A DNA stretch of 64,000 nucleotides, from contig JAFTDW010000012.1 in NCBI GenBank assembly GCA_017454015.1, positions 1 through 64,000 on the forward strand. The letters run 5' to 3'. This document shows positions 9,588 to 17,828 of this stretch, piece by piece (the stretch's first letter is position 1; every line of letters starts with the position of its first letter). The translations under genes and the position numbers were made by a program. The stretch is from Bacteroidales bacterium (lineage in GTDB: Bacteria > Bacteroidota > Bacteroidia > Bacteroidales > P3). The notes under the pieces are model-generated. The model saw only the letters and a list, made by a program, of their open reading frames with translations. It ran no database searches and was not told the origin of the DNA.

Positions 9588-10541
9588 CTATTCGCCATAC
9601 TCGGGTATCTCGAGCATACGGGTGGGTTCGGCAAAGTATTGCGCTGCCGTGAGATGCTGGTAGTTGGGCAGCATCGGGGCGGCATCGGGGTGTGCCTTGC
9701 GTATTGCCGATATTTTATCCTCTATCTGCTCGGCCAACGGCAACTCTTCGTTTAGCCTTATGCGCATAGCCTCCTGCACCACGGAACGGCGCACCGGCGC
9801 TATCTCGGCATAGTATTTAAGCAGTGTTGCGTTGCGCCCTTCATCGCTGGCGGAAGCAAGCTCCGCGGCATATTTCCGATAGACTTTGCGACACTGCTCG
9901 TCGGCGTTGGCGTATAGTTGAGCCACTTTGTCCTCAAGTGCCGACCAGCGGTCCATCAGCGGCTGCACGGGTTCAAGATACTGGGCCGCCGACGCCGCCT
10001 CTTTCACAAGGGTGGCCTCTGCCCTACCCTGCCGGTAATGCGCCGCAAGGTATGCTTCCTGTTCCTCTTCGGACATGGTGGAGAGTTTGTCCAGTTCGGC
10101 CTTGGACAAGCCGGTGTACAGCTCGGCCTGCCGGTAGGCCATGTCGGTCACCTGCGCCGAGTCGACATTTTGCACGGCGAGCGCAGCGGCGTCGGAAGCC
10201 AGTGAGAGCAGCTTGGTGCTGAATACCGTGACCTTGCTCGAAAGGAGCTTGAAAGCCTTTCCGTTGAGTTCGGCGTCTTTGTGGTCGACATACTGCTGGG
10301 CTGTGGGCAGCTCGGGCAGCTGCCGCATGATTTCCGCGTATGTCATGGCAGCGGCTGGCTGCGCAGCTTGCTCCGGCTCGTCGGCCGTTTGCTGTTCCAC
10401 TGCGTTTTTGGCGGCTTCGGAGGCTTTCTCCGTGGCTTTCTGAACGGCACGCTGGGCCGCTTTCTGAAGCAGGCTGCCGGGCTGCGCCTGCATTGCAGTG
10501 CACACCGCAACGGCGGCAATAAAAACAACGATTCTTTTCAT
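9588..10541 (-). CDS. Secreted Ala/Gln-rich helical protein, unknown function
   Basis: 317 residues with a clear signal peptide (MKRIVVFIAAVAVCTAMQAQ). The mature part is almost wholly helical and rich in Ala, Gln and Glu, with TYAEIMRQLPELPTAQQYVDH early and a long coiled-coil-like stretch. No catalytic motif is visible. It is likely periplasmic. Its last 33 bases recur at 94..126. Confidence 0.75.
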   Translation of the reverse strand: MKRIVVFIAAVAVCTAMQAQPGSLLQKAAQRAVQKATEKASEAAKNAVEQQTADEPEQAAQPAAAMTYAEIMRQLPELPTAQQYVDHKDAELNGKAFKLLSSKVTVFSTKLLSLASDAAALAVQNVDSAQVTDMAYRQAELYTGLSKAELDKLSTMSEEEQEAYLAAHYRQGRAEATLVKEAASAAQYLEPVQPLMDRWSALEDKVAQLYANADEQCRKVYRKYAAELASASDEGRNATLLKYYAEIAPVRRSVVQEAMRIRLNEELPLAEQIEDKISAIRKAHPDAAPMLPNYQHLTAAQYFAEPTRMLEIPEYGE

Positions 10542-10650
10542 AGACTATTATAGATTTTACCCGCAGGTAGGTTATTGACTGAACGGCAAAGACCGGAGAC
10601 ACACTGCCAAGACTCTCGCCAAAGACGACGGCCTGCACCAACGCCCCACG

Positions 10651-11031
10651 TCACTCCACGGCAACTATCTCGGTAACCACATACTGGCTCTTGCCTCGCC
10701 ACGGCAACGTGCCGAAATAGCGGTTCCACTTGAGCTCCACATACTTGCCAGAACAGCGCATGAGGCTGTCGGCCACCGCCTTGTCGGTGACCGAGAACTT
10801 GAACTCATTGGAGCGCAACCCGCCGGCGTTTTTGTCGTACCCCTTGAATCCGCTCTGTATCATCTTGCCCTCGTAGGTCTTAAAGACCACCCCTTCGCGC
10901 TGGAAATAGTTGATGTCGCCGGCATTGACACCGGAACTGTAAACAAAACAGAAACGGAAAAACACAAAAAGCACCAGCACCAAAACAAGCACTAGTGAGC
11001 TGATAGTTATTATCTTAGCTTTCTTGGTCAT
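10651..11031 (-). CDS. Small membrane-anchored protein of a Bacteroidales-specific family
   Basis: 126 residues. One N-terminal membrane segment (residues 6-27) is followed by a short soluble domain with GVVFKTYEGKMIQSGF, a VTDKAVADSL segment and YFGTLPWRGKSQYVVTEI. This pattern is common in Bacteroidales proteins that are often mislabelled 6-phosphogluconate dehydrogenase; there is no dehydrogenase feature here. I chose the ATG at 11031 because the promoter box lies just upstream; the frame to 11145 reads through that promoter. Confidence 0.75.
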   Translation of the reverse strand: MTKKAKIITISSLVLVLVLVLFVFFRFCFVYSSGVNAGDINYFQREGVVFKTYEGKMIQSGFKGYDKNAGGLRSNEFKFSVTDKAVADSLMRCSGKYVELKWNRYFGTLPWRGKSQYVVTEIVAVE

Positions 11032-11070
11032 ACTTACTGTGTTATTATTGTTATTGCAACTTTCAGTTTG

Positions 11071-11078
11071 CAAATATA
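11071..11078 (-). promoter_or_regulatory. -7 box for the 126-residue membrane protein
   Basis: The minus strand reads TATATTTG, 39 bases before the ATG, with a TTG 17 bases further upstream: a near-consensus Bacteroidota promoter. Confidence 0.6.
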
Positions 11079-11219
11079 CGTTTTTTTTCTCAAACCAAAC
11101 AGAAAAACTCACCGTCACTTCCACAAGACAGCTGTGAGTTACCAAATAATTACGGCGTTCCGTAATAAATCACTCGACTCGACGTTATTGATAATTGTGG
11201 CACTTAAAACACGTGGTCG

Positions 11220-12740
11220 ATGAAACGTAAATTTGTAGCCATTCTTAGCATAGCTGCATTTGCCGTGGCCCTGAGCCTGATAATAATACAGGTGGGGCAG
11301 ATGCGGCAGACGGTGAGCATAAGCAACAACCTGTTCAACATCAGCGTCGGCAACGCCATGGAGGAGGTTGTTGACAGGCTCAACAGCCTGAAAGTGGAGG
11401 ACTATCTCAGCTCCACATACCGCTACAAGCTCCTGCAGTTCAAGCGTCTTGAAGAGATCAACGACCGTATGCGCACCCTGCTGCGCGACCACTCCACCCT
11501 CTTCTACGACGAGGAACGGGTAAGCTTCGGCGTATCGCTGCAAGACAGTGCCGTGATACGCCGCGGACACCGACTGTCACAATCGGACTCGGCGGCCATC
11601 AACGAATACAACACACTCATCGACAGCCGCAACCGCATACTCAGCGGCAACATGCAGTCCATACACTATGAGCAGCACCCCGAGAACATACTCAACGAGC
11701 TGATGCTCGCCGAGACCTTCAACTACCCCCAGCTCGACTCACTGATTTCCGAGACCCTCCTGCTTCACGGCATAGAGCTGCACCCTTACATAGCCGTCAC
11801 CTCGTCGGCAGACGGCGAGATGCTATATGTCAGCGACAGCTCGCGCATCGGCGACCTGCAACGCACCGCATATAAATACAGTTTCCACCCCAACCTCTCG
11901 TCGAACGTATACTACATATCCCTTTTCTTCTCGTCGCGCTCGCCACTGCTCCGCGAGAACATGCAGTTCTACACCATCACGAGCGTGATACTCATAGCCC
12001 TGTTGCTCGTGATGTTTGCGCTGCTCGTGCGCAGCATTATAAACCAGAACAAGACCGACGAGATGAAAAGCGACTTCATAGCCAACATGACCCACGAGAT
12101 AAAAACCCCTATATCGACCATAAGCCTCGTGTGCCAGATGCTCGAAGACAAGACCCTGCAGCAAGACCCCGCCGCGCTCAACAGATACATAACCATAATA
12201 GGCGACGAGAACCGGCGCATGCGGATGCTAGTGGAGACCATACTGCAAAGCGCCAAGATGTCGAACAAGAAATTCAACCTCAACCGCTCGCAGTTCGACC
12301 TCCGACCAGTGATTGACAACATCACCACCAGCTTCAACACCGCCCTTGCCTCGCGCCACGGCACGCTGAACATAGTCAACGATGCCTCATCAACGGTAAT
12401 AAATGCCGACGAGCTGCACATCACCAACTCCATATACAACCTTGTCGACAACGCCATAAAATACTCACCCGACGAGCTGTGGGTCGAGGTGGCTCTCCAC
12501 GACGGCGACAACAGCCTGCTGATCTCCGTGGCCGACCACGGGATGGGCATCAGCCGCGAAGACCAACGCCACATCTTTGAGAAGTTCTACCGCGTTCCTA
12601 CCGGCAACATCCACAACGTGAAAGGGTTCGGCATAGGGCTTGACTACGTGCGCCAAGTCGCCGAGCGCCACGGCGGCACTATAACGGTAGCCAGCGAACC
12701 CGGCAAAGGCTCTGTATTCACACTCTCCCTGCCCAAATAA
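11220..12740 (+). CDS. RprX-like sensor histidine kinase
   Basis: 506 residues. Two membrane segments (about 5-24 and 257-279) flank a periplasmic sensor region of about 230 residues. The HisKA H-box is FIANMTHEIKTPIST. The HATPase_c domain shows the N box (ITNSIYNLVDNAIKYS), G1 (VADHGMGIS), F box (HIFEKFYR) and G2 (GFGIGLDYV). There is no receiver domain. RprX-type kinases normally sit beside a response regulator, but both neighbours here are unrelated and convergent or divergent, so its partner must be encoded elsewhere. Confidence 0.9.
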   Translation: MKRKFVAILSIAAFAVALSLIIIQVGQMRQTVSISNNLFNISVGNAMEEVVDRLNSLKVEDYLSSTYRYKLLQFKRLEEINDRMRTLLRDHSTLFYDEERVSFGVSLQDSAVIRRGHRLSQSDSAAINEYNTLIDSRNRILSGNMQSIHYEQHPENILNELMLAETFNYPQLDSLISETLLLHGIELHPYIAVTSSADGEMLYVSDSSRIGDLQRTAYKYSFHPNLSSNVYYISLFFSSRSPLLRENMQFYTITSVILIALLLVMFALLVRSIINQNKTDEMKSDFIANMTHEIKTPISTISLVCQMLEDKTLQQDPAALNRYITIIGDENRRMRMLVETILQSAKMSNKKFNLNRSQFDLRPVIDNITTSFNTALASRHGTLNIVNDASSTVINADELHITNSIYNLVDNAIKYSPDELWVEVALHDGDNSLLISVADHGMGISREDQRHIFEKFYRVPTGNIHNVKGFGIGLDYVRQVAERHGGTITVASEPGKGSVFTLSLPK

Positions 12741-12764
12741 GACTTAGGCGTACAAAGCCATGCG

Positions 12765-13667
12765 TCACACTATTCCAGCCACGGCTTCGTTGTAACGCAG
12801 CAGGCTGCCTGCCTTGGCTATGGTCTTGCGCTTCTTGCGGTCTATGTCGACATAGTCCCAGAAAGAGCGCAGGAAAGCCAGCATCTGGCTCTCGCCACAA
12901 AGCGACTGCACAGCATGACGGTACACCTCGGCATGGATGGCGGCCAGCGTCTCTTGCAGATTGCCTCCCGACAACATTGAGGGATTGGCAAGCAGACCGC
13001 GACCTATCATGACACCCTTTAGCGCAGGAAAGCGACTGACAACAGCATCCAGCTGCTGCACCGCGACGATGTCGCCATTGTATACCACCGGCTTTGGGCA
13101 ACAAGCCGCGAAATGGCAAAAAGCGTCGAGGTCGGGCTCACCCTTGTACTGCTGCCGGCCAAGACGCGGATGCAGCGTGACATGAACCAGAGGCATATCG
13201 TTGATAACGGGCAACAGAGCCATGCACTCGTCGGCACTGTCCCAACCAAGGCGCATCTTTATCGAGAAACGCACATCGGCGCGACGCTGCATCTCGACGG
13301 CTATGGCCTCCACCTTGTCGGGTTGCCGCAACAAACCACATCCCCTGCCAGCCCGCACCTGCATGGGAAACGGACAGCCCATGTTGAGGTCTATACGCCT
13401 CCAACCCTGACTCTGCAGCTCGTCGCAGAGTGCGGCGAACTCCGCAGCATCGCCCGCTATCACCTGCGGCACCGTGGGCACTCCGCTGTTACGCTCAAAG
13501 GCGACATCGCGCATGCCCTTGCCCCGCATAGTGCCATTGTCCAACTGGACAAAAGGCGTATAATATTCGTCGACACCGCCCGCACATTTGTTATGGGCAC
13601 GGCGGTATACACAGTCGGTGTAGCCCTGCAACGGCGCAAAAGCAACATACATGTCGGCGAGATTCAC
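12765..13667 (-). CDS. tRNA-dihydrouridine synthase
   Basis: 300 residues, a flavoprotein of the Dus family that reduces uridine to dihydrouridine in the tRNA D-loop. It starts with the FMN-barrel motif VAFAPLQGYTDCVYRRA. It has the catalytic-Cys segment LNMGCPFPMQVRAGRGCGLL, the KMRLGWDS strand and VMIGRGLLANPS near the C-terminal FMN phosphate site. The subfamily is not certain. The GTG at 13667 overlaps the upstream stop (GTGA); an ATG five codons in (13652) is an alternative start. It is translationally coupled to the HEAT-like gene. Confidence 0.9.
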   Translation of the reverse strand: MNLADMYVAFAPLQGYTDCVYRRAHNKCAGGVDEYYTPFVQLDNGTMRGKGMRDVAFERNSGVPTVPQVIAGDAAEFAALCDELQSQGWRRIDLNMGCPFPMQVRAGRGCGLLRQPDKVEAIAVEMQRRADVRFSIKMRLGWDSADECMALLPVINDMPLVHVTLHPRLGRQQYKGEPDLDAFCHFAACCPKPVVYNGDIVAVQQLDAVVSRFPALKGVMIGRGLLANPSMLSGGNLQETLAAIHAEVYRHAVQSLCGESQMLAFLRSFWDYVDIDRKKRKTIAKAGSLLRYNEAVAGIV

Positions 13668-14158
13668 AACAACTTGAGTATTTTGTTACGAGTATGCAAC
13701 ACGCCTCGGCCCAGCTGTTCCCGCTCCATGAAGAGCAGAGACTGCTTCAACTCGGCTTTCAGCTCAGGGTAATGGCGACACATCTTGTAGGCCAGCTTTA
13801 TGGCCAACGCACGCACGCCATAGGTCTCTTGCGGCGACATTATCCGCGACAGGCAAAAATCGAGGAAATCGGTCCTTACATCGTCGGCGCTCCACTCTAT
13901 CCTCACCAACAAGACCATAGACAATCGGCGCAATGTGACACTTGGCGTGCCGATTGCCACATCGACCAGTTGGTCGCGGTAGGCAACCAACGCCTCGTTG
14001 TCGGACTGCGGCAGATGGGTCAGTGCCCATGCCGCATTGGAAGATTCGCGGACATCCACGCCTCCAAACACCAATGCAAAGAGGCTATTCATGAAATCCT
14101 TGTCTTCGTGGGCCCTCTTTGCCAACAATTTAATGTCGCTTACTCCTGCATTGTTCAT
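13664..14158 (-). CDS. HEAT-like helical repeat protein
   Basis: 164 residues, all helical by eye, with paired helices resembling HEAT/ARM repeats (ESSNAAWALTHL, TLRRLSMVLLVRIEW, GVRALAIKLAYKMCRHYPEL). No catalytic residues and no signal peptide. The coupling to dus suggests co-expression only. Confidence 0.65.
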   Translation of the reverse strand: MNNAGVSDIKLLAKRAHEDKDFMNSLFALVFGGVDVRESSNAAWALTHLPQSDNEALVAYRDQLVDVAIGTPSVTLRRLSMVLLVRIEWSADDVRTDFLDFCLSRIMSPQETYGVRALAIKLAYKMCRHYPELKAELKQSLLFMEREQLGRGVLHTRNKILKLL

Positions 14159-14267
14159 GCAACAAAATTACAAATTATTATTGATATATTCAGCTTTTTG
14201 TTGAATATCACTTTGTGGACTTCCCCTTTCACTTGCATTTTTTATCAAATAAATCAAAATTAATGCG

Positions 14268-14275
14268 TATTTTTG
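14268..14275 (+). promoter_or_regulatory. -7 box of mtnN-luxS
   Basis: TATTTTTG lies only six bases before the ATG of mtnN. With the usual spacing the transcript would be almost leaderless. No clear -33 element. Confidence 0.5.
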
Positions 14276-14281
14276 CAAAAT

Positions 14282-14947
14282 ATGAAAATCGGAATAATAA
14301 TAGCCATGGACATTGAGTACCGCCAGATGCTCGATGTCATGGGAGGAAAACCACAAGGAACAATAGCTGGCAACGAGATAACCCTGTTGCAATGCGGCAT
14401 CGGCAAGGTCAACGCAGCCATAGGCACCCTTAACCTTATCAACGAGCACAAACCCGACTGCATTCTTAGCACAGGGCTGGCCGGCGGCATCGATGCACGG
14501 CTTAATGTGTGGGACACCGTTGTGGCAAGCCAGACGGCCTACCACGACGTGTACTGCGGCATGGGCTGTGAGCAGGGACAAATCCAGGGGCTCCCTACAC
14601 GTTTCGAGTCATACAAGCTTATCGTCGACACAGTGATGAGACAGCTCAAACCCGAAGGCGACACAAAATTCATGGAAGGGCTGATTTGCACCGGCGACCA
14701 GTTCATCACCGACGTGGAGCCGCTCAAGGCGATAGAGAAGAAATTCCCCGACGTACTGGCATGCGACATGGAGTCGGCTGCCATAGCCCATACCTGCTTC
14801 CTGAAAAAGGTGCCTTTTGCAAGCATACGCATAATAAGCGACACCCCGGGACGCACCAACAACCATGCCATGCAATGGGAGGACTCACTGAGAATGATGA
14901 GCGGACAGTCGTTCCACATTGTGAACGAACTGCTTAAAAGCCTGTAA
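14282..14947 (+). CDS. mtnN: 5'-methylthioadenosine/S-adenosylhomocysteine nucleosidase
   Basis: 221 residues. It hydrolyses methylthioadenosine and S-adenosylhomocysteine to adenine and the thioribose product. MKIGIIIAMDIEYRQM contains the general-acid Glu, LSTGLAGGID forms the purine pocket, and ACDMESAAIAHTCF is the M-E ribose-binding signature, with the catalytic Asp in IISDTPG. The start is the ATG at 14282. luxS follows after 22 bases, so the pair forms a two-step SAH detoxification operon. Confidence 0.95.
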   Translation: MKIGIIIAMDIEYRQMLDVMGGKPQGTIAGNEITLLQCGIGKVNAAIGTLNLINEHKPDCILSTGLAGGIDARLNVWDTVVASQTAYHDVYCGMGCEQGQIQGLPTRFESYKLIVDTVMRQLKPEGDTKFMEGLICTGDQFITDVEPLKAIEKKFPDVLACDMESAAIAHTCFLKKVPFASIRIISDTPGRTNNHAMQWEDSLRMMSGQSFHIVNELLKSL

Positions 14948-14969
14948 ACAAACAGCAACAAACAAGATA

Positions 14970-15464
14970 ATGGAAGTAATTCAAAGCTTTACCATCGACC
15001 ACACCCGACTGAAGCCTGGCATATACGTGTCGCGCGAGGACAAGGGCTTCACCACCTTCGACATTAGGATGACCGAGTCCAACAAAGAACCTGCCGTGGC
15101 TCAAGCCGCCATGCACAGCTTGGAACACCTGATGGCCACATGGTTTCGCAACTCATCGGCCAAAGACGATGTTGTATATGTCGGCCCTATGGGATGCCTC
15201 ACGGGATTGTATATCATTATGACAGGGAAATACTCTGTCGAAGACATGCGAAAGCTTACAATAGAATGCCTGACATGGATACTCACCCAGACGGAAGTTC
15301 CAGCCACCCAGCCCGAGACTTGTGGAAACTATCTTATGCACGACCTGCCAATGTGCAAATGGGAAGCCCGCCGCTACATTGAAAGGCTGAAAAACGACTT
15401 CCACAGTGAATACTCCAAGATCGTTGTAAAACTTGACGACGGCAAGATATTCGCCGATGCATAA
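14970..15464 (+). CDS. luxS: S-ribosylhomocysteine lyase (autoinducer-2 synthase)
   Basis: 164 residues, full length. It converts S-ribosylhomocysteine to homocysteine and DPD, the AI-2 precursor. The metal-binding HSLEHL and a conserved Cys in GPMGCLTGLYI are present, along with the C-terminal CGNYLMHDL. It is the second gene of the mtnN operon. Confidence 0.95.
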   Translation: MEVIQSFTIDHTRLKPGIYVSREDKGFTTFDIRMTESNKEPAVAQAAMHSLEHLMATWFRNSSAKDDVVYVGPMGCLTGLYIIMTGKYSVEDMRKLTIECLTWILTQTEVPATQPETCGNYLMHDLPMCKWEARRYIERLKNDFHSEYSKIVVKLDDGKIFADA

Positions 15465-15627
15465 AAGCTCAAACATTATTTTTTCCTATACCAGACAAAA
15501 TATAATACGAATTGCTCCGTTTTTTAGGATGTGCAACCACATAACTATGGTCGTGAGTACCTATGAATTATAACATGGACAGCGAACAATGTAATGGTTT
15601 GACGCGATAAAGCCGCAGAGGCACACT

Positions 15628-15701
15628 GGCCCCGTAGTTCAGCTGAATAGAACGTCGGATTCCGGTTCCGAAAGTCGTGGGTTTGAATCCCGCCGGGGTC
15701 A
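15628..15701 (+). tRNA. tRNA-Arg (anticodon CCG)
   Basis: A complete cloverleaf: acceptor GGCCCCG/CGGGGTC, D stem GTTC/GAAC, anticodon stem TCGGA/TCCGA with loop TTCCGGT (anticodon CCG), and T stem GTGGG/CCCGC with loop TTTGAAT. The discriminator is A15701 and no CCA is encoded. Its 3' half is the attachment site of the 20-kb element. Confidence 0.95.
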
Positions 15702-15705
15702 CAAA
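15674..15705 (+). repeat. attL: 32-bp direct repeat inside the tRNA-Arg 3' end
   Basis: These 32 bases, from the variable loop through the T arm and acceptor strand to four bases past the tRNA, recur exactly at 36108..36139. The copy here leaves the tRNA intact. Confidence 0.92.
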
Positions 15706-15805
15706 GCTTGTAGAACAACAGTTTACAAGCTTCAGGGTAAAAAAAGCCGTACAAAAGCAGTACGGGATGTTTTTCTTTGCGAATGGCTGGGTTCCAGTCG
15801 CAAAG
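15704..15805. promoter_or_regulatory. Inverted repeats between attL and integrase
   Basis: Three perfect inverted repeats follow the tRNA: AAGCTTGTA (15704..15712) with TACAAGCTT (15724..15732); CCGTAC (15747..15752) with GTACGG (15760..15765), then a T run that could terminate the tRNA transcript; and CTTTGCGA (15775..15782) with TCGCAAAG (15798..15805) just before the integrase start. They may be integrase arm sites or transcription signals. Confidence 0.5.
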
Positions 15806-15813
15806 AAAAAAAA

Positions 15814-16980
15814 ATGTCCAGATCGCTGCTAAGAGATTTCAAGAATTACCTGCCGGCCGTCGTGAAGGAGTCCAAGTCGGTAGGGCTTTGTGTGGAGTAC
15901 TTTGTGCTTAATCCCGTGGAGGACCGCATGATGCGGCGGAGGGTGCTGCTTAACCGGCTGGTGAAGCGCATGCCGTCGCGGCGGGAGCGGCTGGCGGAGG
16001 CTCACCGCATAGCCGAGGAGCTTAACGCGCGGCTGCGCGGCGGCTGGACGCCGCTTCACGAGACGGAGGACGGCCGGATGTACACGCCCATTGCGGAGCT
16101 GCAGACGCGGTTCCTGGCGGCGAAGGATTCGGAGGGGTGTCGTCCGGCGACGCTGGTGCAGTACAAGTCGGTGACGGATCTGTGGCTGCGCTGGTGCGAG
16201 GACAACGGGCTGGGCGGCCGGTACAGCGGGATGTACCTGCGGCAGCACGCGGTGCGCTACATGGACGCGGTGTTGGAGCAGAGGCGGCGGCACCGGTCGT
16301 ACAACAACACGCTGAAGGTGATGAGGGCTTTTTTCCAGTGGGCGGTGGAGCACTGCTACGCGAGGGAGAATCCGTTTTCGGGTATGAAGACTCTGAGGAA
16401 GGAGCCGAAGATAAGGATACTGGTGCCGCCGGAGGCGAGGCGCAAGGTGGCGGAGTATTACGCGGCGGTGTGCCCGCAGATGAACATAGTGTGCCAGCTG
16501 GTGTATTCGTCGGCGATACGCCCGGCGGAGATCCGGAAGATACAGCTGAAGCATATCGACCTTGAGCGGCATTACATACTGGTTCCCGGCGAGAACGCGA
16601 AGAACCACAAGGAGCGCTGCGCGGCGCTGACGCCGGGGCTGGTGACGATGCTTGCCGGGGTGCTGGCGAGGCACGCCGGGGAGGGCGAGCTGTTCCTGGT
16701 TGGGAAGAACGAGCGGCTGGAGCCTGACAGGGAGGCTATAGGGGCGTCGCATTTCCAGAAGTCGTGGGAGCGTATGCGGAGGGCTACGGGGCTGCCGAAG
16801 GAGATGCAGCTGTACTCGCTGCGGGACACGGGGCTGACGGACCTGCTGCACGCGGGGGTGGACCCGCTGACGGTGCAGCACCACGCGGACCACAGCTCGC
16901 TGGAGATGCAGGCTATATACACAAGGCACCACGACATGGGGGTGGTGTCGAAGATTTACGAGATGGCGCCGGAGTTCTGA
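15814..16980 (+). CDS. Tyrosine recombinase / integrase
   Basis: 388 residues. A SAM-like core-binding region (about 100-200, ATLVQYKSVTDLWLRW ... NNTLKVMRAFFQWAVEH) precedes the catalytic domain. YSSAIRPAEIRKIQL has catalytic Arg I, and YSLRDTGLTDLLHAGV has the second Arg, with Ser where the box II His is usual, as in several Bacteroidota integrases. DHSSLEMQAIYTRH has the third-box His and the nucleophile Tyr. It directly adjoins the tRNA attachment site and presumably integrates and excises the element. The coding region is very GC-rich. Confidence 0.92.
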   Translation: MSRSLLRDFKNYLPAVVKESKSVGLCVEYFVLNPVEDRMMRRRVLLNRLVKRMPSRRERLAEAHRIAEELNARLRGGWTPLHETEDGRMYTPIAELQTRFLAAKDSEGCRPATLVQYKSVTDLWLRWCEDNGLGGRYSGMYLRQHAVRYMDAVLEQRRRHRSYNNTLKVMRAFFQWAVEHCYARENPFSGMKTLRKEPKIRILVPPEARRKVAEYYAAVCPQMNIVCQLVYSSAIRPAEIRKIQLKHIDLERHYILVPGENAKNHKERCAALTPGLVTMLAGVLARHAGEGELFLVGKNERLEPDREAIGASHFQKSWERMRRATGLPKEMQLYSLRDTGLTDLLHAGVDPLTVQHHADHSSLEMQAIYTRHHDMGVVSKIYEMAPEF

Positions 16981-17130
16981 AAGCGGGGGGGGGAATTTTT
17001 GCGGAGCGGCGGGGTGAAGTGGGCGTTTTTTTTGCGCGGCCCCGGTGCGTGTGGCGATTTTTTTAGAGCTGCTTTTCAGGGTGTTGCGTGGCTGGAATGA
17101 AGTTTTTTTGGCTATATGGTTTTTTGTTCG

Positions 17131-17306
17131 TAATTTTGCACCGTTCAAAAACCTTGCGACACGGAATGTTGTCGGCTTACTGAACGCCGGCTTTTTTTGT
17201 GCCCGTACATATAGACTGCAAGAGCCATAGGCTCGGAGGGACGCGGTAGCGGTAACGCCCGCAAGGTTGGCAAGATACCTTGAACACCCCTATCCGGGCC
17301 TTTTTT
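17131..17306 (+). ncRNA. Structured RNA with two hairpin terminators and long-range pairing
   Basis: A consensus promoter, TTTG (17107..17110), 20 bases, TAATTTTG (17131..17138), drives rightward transcription. The RNA has a terminator hairpin, GTCGGC 17171..17176 with GCCGGC 17186..17191 plus seven T. Later come GAGCC/GGCTC at 17222/17230 and CGGGC 17295..17299, which can pair with GCCCG 17201..17205, then six T. Alternative pairing is possible: GTTCAA (17143) with TTGAAC (17280), and ACCTTGCG (17151) with CGCAAGGT (17250). It could be one folded RNA or an attenuated leader of the 84-residue ORF. No family is recognised. Confidence 0.6.
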
Positions 17307-17332
17307 GTTTAACGTTCAAAAATTTTGCAAAA

Positions 17333-17587
17333 ATGAACACGATGACAAGGACGGCGGGAAGGACCGCAACAGAAACCAACTTAAGCAAACCCGGATTCAT
17401 GAGCCCCATGGACGAGTTATTCAACACCTTATCGCCCGAAGAGCTGGCGGGGGCCGTGGAGGACGCACTGTGGGCCTACGTCAATAGCGAGCTCACATCC
17501 GAGAGCAGCCCTGCGCCGGACGCGCCGGATAATGTATGGGCTTTGCGCACGCTGGTCGAAGCGCTGAAGCGGATGAGCAGGAGCTGA
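17333..17587 (+). CDS. Small acidic hypothetical protein
   Basis: 84 residues from the ATG at 17333, which follows a promoter-like AATTTTG. A Thr-rich start leads into MDELFNTLSPEELAGAVEDALWAYVNSEL and NVWALRTLVEALKRMSRS, two predicted helical segments. No family recognised. It sits between the structured RNA and a very strong terminator. Confidence 0.6.
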   Translation: MNTMTRTAGRTATETNLSKPGFMSPMDELFNTLSPEELAGAVEDALWAYVNSELTSESSPAPDAPDNVWALRTLVEALKRMSRS

Positions 17588-17612
17588 GGCGGCACGCCGT
17601 CCGGCCGAAAGC

Positions 17613-17655
17613 GAAGGCGGGACCCTGATCGATCAGGGCCCCGCCTTCTTGTTTG
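17613..17655 (+). terminator. Strong intrinsic terminator
   Basis: GAAGGCGGG pairs with CCCGCCTTC around an inner palindrome (CCCTGAT/ATCAGGG), giving a 16-bp stem with one mismatch, followed by TTGTTT. It ends the 84-residue ORF transcript. Confidence 0.85.
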
Positions 17656-17735
17656 CGGCGCTTTTAGATAGCGTTATGACAGGTCGTGGAACACTTTTTT
17701 TTGTGCGTTTGAAAAAAAAGTCGTAACTTTGCAAA

Positions 17736-17828
17736 CTGAAATAGATTGTAGTCGAGGGAGTATGATCCTTCTAAGTAATGTTCTCGACCTCTTGGCTTGA
17801 CTTACACTCAGTCTATTTCTTTTTTTTT
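17736..17828 (+). ncRNA. Small structured RNA, about 90 nt (copy 1 of shared promoter)
   Basis: Promoter TTTG (17700..17703), 20 bases, TAACTTTG (17724..17731). The RNA would start near 17738 and close on itself: GAAATAGA (17738..17745) pairs with TCTATTTC (17812..17819), directly followed by nine T. An inner stem pairs GTCGAG (17751) with CTCGAC (17783). There is no open frame of useful length. The region -35 to +3 matches 26592..26630 at 35 of 38 positions. It converges on the late operon and overlaps the end of its last gene. Confidence 0.7.

Noticed and set aside
10651..11031. 6-phosphogluconate dehydrogenase
   Set aside because: A common mislabel of this membrane family; at 126 residues there is no NADP or substrate motif.
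15829..17148. Long open frame (439 codons) opposite the integrase
   Set aside because: It is the mirror of a very GC-rich real gene; Arg/Pro/His/Leu-rich composition with no domain. The integrase motifs settle the strand.
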